Below, one piece after another: positions 60,125-64,000 of a stretch of 64,000 nucleotides of DNA. Source of the DNA: Candidatus Leptovillus gracilis. GTDB lineage: Bacteria; Chloroflexota; Anaerolineae; Promineifilales; Promineifilaceae. The stretch covers positions 124,001 through 188,000 of the forward strand of contig JADJXA010000012.1 of the NCBI GenBank assembly GCA_016716065.1, in the 5' to 3' direction. Positions within the stretch are counted from its first letter, which is position 1. Every line of letters starts with the position of its first letter. Under the pieces are notes generated by a model. That model was not told where the DNA came from. It saw nothing but the letters and a program-made list of their open reading frames with translations, and did not search any database. Position numbers and translations under genes: made by a program.

Positions 60125-61309
60125 CTAAATACGGCCGTTCATACTCCCCGCATAGCCCGTCAATTCCACATATCCCCTGGCCGTCACCGGCGCACCCGCC
60201 AGTGTACCGCTGAATTCGACAGCGCCTTCCCAGTAAGTGGTGGAGACGTTCAGTTCCTGGTTGGGCAGCAGCGGCCGTCCTTCCAATTCCAGCGCCAGTT
60301 TCGGGATAGAGATACGCCAGCCGGCCGGATATTCCCCGCCGCTGGTCGGACTGAGCCAGGTATCCAACACCGCAATCGTAAAATCGGCCAGCGCTAGATG
60401 GGTGATGGTTCCATCTGGGGCGATATAACTGCCGCTGGAAAATGGTTCCAGGCTGCCGTCGGCGTTACGAATCTGGAAGAGCATCAACCCACCGCCATTG
60501 TCCAGTTGCAGCGAAAACCAATCCCAGCCCACTGCGTCAGCGCTGAGGGCGCTGGTGGAGTATTCGTGGTCTTTCCAGCTTAAGCCGATCACGTCGAACA
60601 GTTCTTCGCCGATGCGGATTGTACCGGCCGTTTCCTGACGAATGATGGAGTAATAATAGGAAGCGTTGCCCGGCTCTTCGCCTTTGGGACTGAGGCCACC
60701 GTCGCCGTGCAGCACCGGCGGCATGGTTTGCGTCAGTGTCAGGTCCAGGGCCACGTCACCGCCATCGGCCTGCAAACGCACCTCGCCGGGCGCAACTTCG
60801 CTGATGGTCCAATCTTCCAGCCAGACCTGGTAGGGTTCGGCCTGCGCCCCGGCCAGCCCGGCCGCGCCCCGGCTGAAGCGTTCGTGGGGGTAAAAGTCGC
60901 CGTTGGCGACGTCGGAGAGGGTGAAGTGGGATAGGTAGATTTGGTTGGTGCGCCAATCAGATTGCGGATTGGGGAGGGCGGCGTGCGGAGTGGCAGGGGT
61001 GAGGGCGCGGCGGAAGATGGTGAACTGGTAGCCGAAGAGACGGCCGTCTGCCCCCTCTAAATTGCCGGTGTAATACCACCACTCGGTCTGGTAGTCCGGG
61101 TGGGGACCGAGGTCGCGGGGGAATTGGATGGCGTTGGCTTCGGTGGCGCGGGCGAAGCCGGCCGTATCGGTCTGGCTGAGCAGGGGCAGCAGGGAGGCCT
61201 GGGCGGTGGCCTGTGGCGCAGGTTGTCGCCACAAGAACAGCCCGCCCACGATAAGGGCTAACAGAACAAAAGCAAGAGTAAGACGCCGTGTGCTGGCATT
61301 GTTGAGCAT
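60125..61309 (-). CDS. AttH/CrtC-like lipocalin-domain protein
   Basis: The 394-residue protein has an N-terminal signal anchor (LTLAFVLLALIVGGLFLW), then HPDYQTEWWYYTGNLEGAD and GYQFTIFRR, hallmarks of the AttH/carotenoid 1,2-hydratase family, and DWFSLQLDNGGGLMLFQIRN and PAGWRISIP of the second lipocalin domain. Substrates are lipidic; in Chloroflexota the family is often found near MacB-like permeases. That fits with the FtsX-type permease at 61715, separated only by the decayed hicBA. Confidence 0.9.
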   Translation of the reverse strand: MLNNASTRRLTLAFVLLALIVGGLFLWRQPAPQATAQASLLPLLSQTDTAGFARATEANAIQFPRDLGPHPDYQTEWWYYTGNLEGADGRLFGYQFTIFRRALTPATPHAALPNPQSDWRTNQIYLSHFTLSDVANGDFYPHERFSRGAAGLAGAQAEPYQVWLEDWTISEVAPGEVRLQADGGDVALDLTLTQTMPPVLHGDGGLSPKGEEPGNASYYYSIIRQETAGTIRIGEELFDVIGLSWKDHEYSTSALSADAVGWDWFSLQLDNGGGLMLFQIRNADGSLEPFSSGSYIAPDGTITHLALADFTIAVLDTWLSPTSGGEYPAGWRISIPKLALELEGRPLLPNQELNVSTTYWEGAVEFSGTLAGAPVTARGYVELTGYAGSMNGRI

Positions 61310-61316
61310 ATTTCCC

Positions 61317-61475
61317 TCAACGGTAACTAAGGAAATCGTCTACCGTCATATCAATATCTTTCGCAACCTGACGCAGCAAGATGGGCGAAATACCGCGTCC
61401 GGCATGGAAAGGGACAGTGGTACCACGGCCGTCTGGATGACGATATTGAATGTGTGAACCACGGCCTGCGTACCG
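61317..61475 (-). pseudogene. hicA: hicA toxin remnant lacking its N terminus
   Basis: A frame overlapping the hicB 3' part encodes RGSHIQYRHPDGRGTTVPF followed by HAGRGISPILLRQVAKDI and MTVDDFLSYR before a stop. This is the HicA C-terminal two-thirds with the catalytic His in GSH. The usual N-terminal 20-25 residues and any start codon are missing, so the toxin is not translated in its proper form. Confidence 0.8.
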
Positions 61476-61660
61476 ACGAATTCGGTTTCCAAAATCGGCT
61501 CGCCGTCTTCTAACAACATGGCAATGACTTCCTGTAAATTGACATGAAGCTCATCCAACGATTCGGCTTGTGTATGGGCGCCGGGGAAATTAGGCACGTA
61601 GCCCACATATAAACCTGTATCCGGACACTTTTCAATCACTGCAATAAACGTTTGCATCAC
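61346..61660 (-). CDS. hicB: HicB-family antitoxin with altered C terminus
   Basis: The 104-residue protein starts as a partial RNase H-like HicB: FIAVIEKCPDTGLYVGYVPN, then FPGAHTQAESLDELHVNLQE and PILETEFVG. After that point (about residue 64) the sequence continues in an alternate frame of the hicA remnant, giving an unrelated tail up to the stop. ATG 61660 has GGAGG. A deletion between hicB and hicA explains both. Thus the antitoxin core may fold, but the pair is broken. Confidence 0.82.
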   Translation of the reverse strand: MMQTFIAVIEKCPDTGLYVGYVPNFPGAHTQAESLDELHVNLQEVIAMLLEDGEPILETEFVGTQAVVHTFNIVIQTAVVPLSLSMPDAVFRPSCCVRLRKILI

Positions 61661-61714
61661 TTGACCTCCACTCGGAACATGCCGCCATTATAACACGCCA
61701 CCCAATCTCCAGTC

Positions 61715-64000
61715 TTACTCCTCGCGCACGGCCGTTGCCACCACCATCCCGCCCAACTTCAACGACGGATACACGGCCGCCAGCAGCGCCGCGCCAACCG
61801 CCACCACCACCCCTTGCAAGAAATAGGCCGGTTCCAACTGCATTTGCAGCGTCCAGCCAAACGAGCGCACATTGATAACGTAAATGAGAATCCAGGCCAA
61901 CACGTAGCCCACCGGAATCGCCAGCAGACCAGCCACCGCGCCCATCAGCCCTGTCTCCAGGAAGGTAAGCCCCCACAACTGGCGCACCGTCATGCCGGTG
62001 GCCCGCAGCACGCCCAATTCGCGGCTGCGCTCTAGCTGCAGGCTCATCAAGGCGCTCAACACGCCGATAAAGGCCACGACAATCGCCAGCAGCCGCAGCG
62101 CAGCGGTGATGGCAAACGTGCGGTCGAAAATTTCCAGCGACCCGGCGCGCAGAGCGCGGTTGGATTGAATAAGAACGTCTTGCCGACCGGCGACGGCCGT
62201 CGCCATCTCCTCCACCACCCCATCCACATCCGCCCCGGCTGGCAAGAAGAGGCCCATGCTTACCACCGCCTCGTCTTGCCACAACGCGCGGTAAAGCGCC
62301 TGTCCCATCATGATGGTTCCCTGGTCAGAAGCGTAGTCGTAAAAGATGGCGATGACCGGGAAACTGCGCGGGCCAACGGCCGTTTGCAGCACAATCGGCG
62401 GCGGTGGAGTGGGCCAATTTTCCTTGAGCGCCAGCGCCTCCGAGACGATGACCCCGTCGCCAGCCGTCAGACGCGGCCACAACGTCGTTTTGTCGCCAGA
62501 AACCCAGGCGTAAGGCCGGTTGCCCGCCGACACGTCGCCATCCACAGCCACCAGCTCCACCAGGCGGCCTAACTCTGGCGCGTCCACCTGCACCTGCCGC
62601 GCCGTGACCACCTGATCCACGCCGGGCCAGGCGCCGAATTGGGCCACCACTTCCGGCGGCAGCACACCATAAGCGCGATTGGCCGTCAGCGCCGGGGGCG
62701 AGATAAAAATGTCAGCCTGCAAGGTCTGGCCAAGCCACTGCTCCACCGTGCCGCGGAAGGAGCCGATCATAATCGAAACGCCAATGACCACGGAAACGGC
62801 CGTCATCAACGCCGCCACCGCCACCGACGTCCGGCTGAGCGAACGGACGATGTCACGCGGGGCCATCCGCCCCAACACACCAACCAACCGCTGCGACAGC
62901 GGCGTCACCAGGTGCATTGCCAAGACCGTCAGCGGCGGTGTCAGCAGTGCCGCGCCAATCAGCACAGCAAACAGCCCGCCAAAGGTGAGTACCAGATTGC
63001 CACGCACCCACAGCAGCAGCACGCCCAACACAGTCAACACCAGCCAGGCGACGACGAGCCAGGGTAACAGCGCCCGCGTGCGGCTCTCCAGGGTGGAGCG
63101 TTTGAGCGAGGCGTTGGGCGCGGTGCGCATTGCTTCCCAGGCTGGCAGCAGGGCGGCAAACAGCGCCGCCGCCACGCCCACCACCAACCCTTTGACCAGC
63201 GTAAAGGGCGGCACGTCTACGCCGCGCACGTTGACGACAAAATAAAAATCGTTGATGGTTTGGGTGATGAGGCCGACGATGCCCCGCCCTAAGACGACGC
63301 CCAAGACCAGCCCCAACACCGAGCCAATCAGGGCCAACACGGCCGCTTCAACCAAAATCAGGCTGAACAACTGCCCACTGGTAACGCCCAAACAGCGCAA
63401 AATACCGAATAACGGCCGTCGCTGGACCACGCTAAACGTCACCGTATTGTAAATAAGGAACATGCCGACCACCAGCGCCAACAAACTGAGCGCCGAAAGG
63501 TTCAGCTCAAAGGCGGCGGTCATTTGTTGGATGGCGTTGCTGCGGGCCGCGGCCGTTTCCAGGCGCAAACCGGGCGTCAGCAGCGCTTCCACCGGAGCCA
63601 GCGCCGCCGCGTCAACGGCGATCAAATCAATGCGGCTGAGTTTGCCGACCAGGCCGAAAATCTCTTGCGCCGAGGCGATGTCGGTAAAAATGATGCCGTC
63701 CAGGGCGCGGCGGCTCACATCGTCGCCTGGCTGGAGCAGGCCAACGATGGTGGCTGGCGTTTGCTGCCCGGAGCGGTTCAGGGTGATGGCGTCGCCCAGG
63801 GCCAGCCCGGCCGCATCGGCCACCGCCTGCGATAAAATGACGCTGTTGGGAATGGTTAAAAAGGCTGCCAATCCCTCCAGACCGCTTCCCGCTGCGTCAC
63901 TACCTTCTTGCGCTGCAAAATAATTCCGAAATGGCGGCCCGGCAAAGGGATCAATGCCCATCAACCGCATCACCTGTCCGTTCAGCTCCGGCACAGTCAG
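61715..64000 (-). CDS. FtsX-type ABC transporter permease (partial)
   Basis: The frame runs off the right edge; the first methionine at 63994 is probably internal, since the periplasmic domain that precedes is incomplete. Present are a first FtsX core (NLSALSLLALVVGMFLIYNT to RCLGVTSGQLF), two helices, a periplasmic domain (about 430-630) and a second FtsX core (LRLLAIVVAFIGVLSALMSL to LGVLRATGMTVRQL). This double-FtsX layout is that of MacB/LolCE-like permeases, which move lipids, lipoproteins or peptides with an ATPase subunit that should lie further upstream. The AttH-like gene next downstream often accompanies such permeases. Confidence 0.92.
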   Translation of the reverse strand: MTVPELNGQVMRLMGIDPFAGPPFRNYFAAQEGSDAAGSGLEGLAAFLTIPNSVILSQAVADAAGLALGDAITLNRSGQQTPATIVGLLQPGDDVSRRALDGIIFTDIASAQEIFGLVGKLSRIDLIAVDAAALAPVEALLTPGLRLETAAARSNAIQQMTAAFELNLSALSLLALVVGMFLIYNTVTFSVVQRRPLFGILRCLGVTSGQLFSLILVEAAVLALIGSVLGLVLGVVLGRGIVGLITQTINDFYFVVNVRGVDVPPFTLVKGLVVGVAAALFAALLPAWEAMRTAPNASLKRSTLESRTRALLPWLVVAWLVLTVLGVLLLWVRGNLVLTFGGLFAVLIGAALLTPPLTVLAMHLVTPLSQRLVGVLGRMAPRDIVRSLSRTSVAVAALMTAVSVVIGVSIMIGSFRGTVEQWLGQTLQADIFISPPALTANRAYGVLPPEVVAQFGAWPGVDQVVTARQVQVDAPELGRLVELVAVDGDVSAGNRPYAWVSGDKTTLWPRLTAGDGVIVSEALALKENWPTPPPPIVLQTAVGPRSFPVIAIFYDYASDQGTIMMGQALYRALWQDEAVVSMGLFLPAGADVDGVVEEMATAVAGRQDVLIQSNRALRAGSLEIFDRTFAITAALRLLAIVVAFIGVLSALMSLQLERSRELGVLRATGMTVRQLWGLTFLETGLMGAVAGLLAIPVGYVLAWILIYVINVRSFGWTLQMQLEPAYFLQGVVVAVGAALLAAVYPSLKLGGMVVATAVREE

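Noticed and set aside
61632..62282. Minus-strand Gly/Arg-rich frame in the permease gene
   Set aside because: It is an alternate frame of the FtsX-type permease, which has clear helices and FtsX motifs.
1..64000. tRNA, rRNA, prophage or integrase-type island genes
   Set aside because: None seen on either strand; I could not run a covariance search, so a cryptic tRNA cannot be fully excluded.

Overview
The window reads as a chromosomal segment of a free-living bacterium, most likely a Chloroflexota (Anaerolineae/Caldilineae-like). This placement is an inference from protein style, from the many Chloroflexota-type intergenic palindromes and from the split purH; no rRNA or tRNA is present to confirm it. 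A striking base-level trait is the 8-bp palindrome ACGGCCGT, which recurs every few hundred bases inside and between genes across all 64 kb.

Left edge (1-5.7 kb, mostly + strand): the end of one ABC exporter half-gene and a complete second one, an AMMECR1-domain protein on the other strand, a purH split into two genes (IMP cyclohydrolase, then AICAR transformylase) with three copies of a 50-nt double-hairpin repeat between them, and a stand-alone receiver protein.

From 5.7 kb to the right edge every recognisable gene is on the minus strand. 5.7-9.9 kb holds a HAD-MazG fusion, a lone receiver, and a complete partner-switching module (RsbW-like kinase, GAF-SpoIIE phosphatase, STAS antagonist). 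Directly upstream and co-directional are exopolysaccharide (EPS) initiation genes, including a WecB/TagA-type glycosyltransferase fused to two STAS domains and a nucleotidyltransferase/beta-helix/sugar-transferase fusion whose key residues look lost. This physical joining of partner-switching signalling to EPS assembly is the most unusual system in the window.

9.9-57.5 kb is a very large EPS locus: phosphoglycosyl transferase, about ten GT-B and GT-A glycosyltransferases, tandem C-methyltransferases, a DegT aminotransferase, two sugar epimerases, a Wzx flippase, a Wzy-like polymerase, a Wzz-like co-polymerase with a P-loop-deficient CpsD-like partner, acyltransferases, methyltransferases, a PIG-L deacetylase, an SGNH hydrolase, and a group of secreted or anchored ConA/LamG-like proteins. 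Between 24.6 and 32.3 kb the locus is scarred by a decayed IS4-type transposase, direct repeats and fragments of neighbouring genes, the signature of repeated rearrangement.

57.5-64 kb is a housekeeping and accessory stretch: DUF4260 protein, carboxylesterase, amidinotransferase-fold hydrolase, Uma2 endonuclease-like protein, AttH/CrtC-like lipocalin protein, a collapsed hicBA toxin-antitoxin locus, and an FtsX-type permease cut by the window edge.
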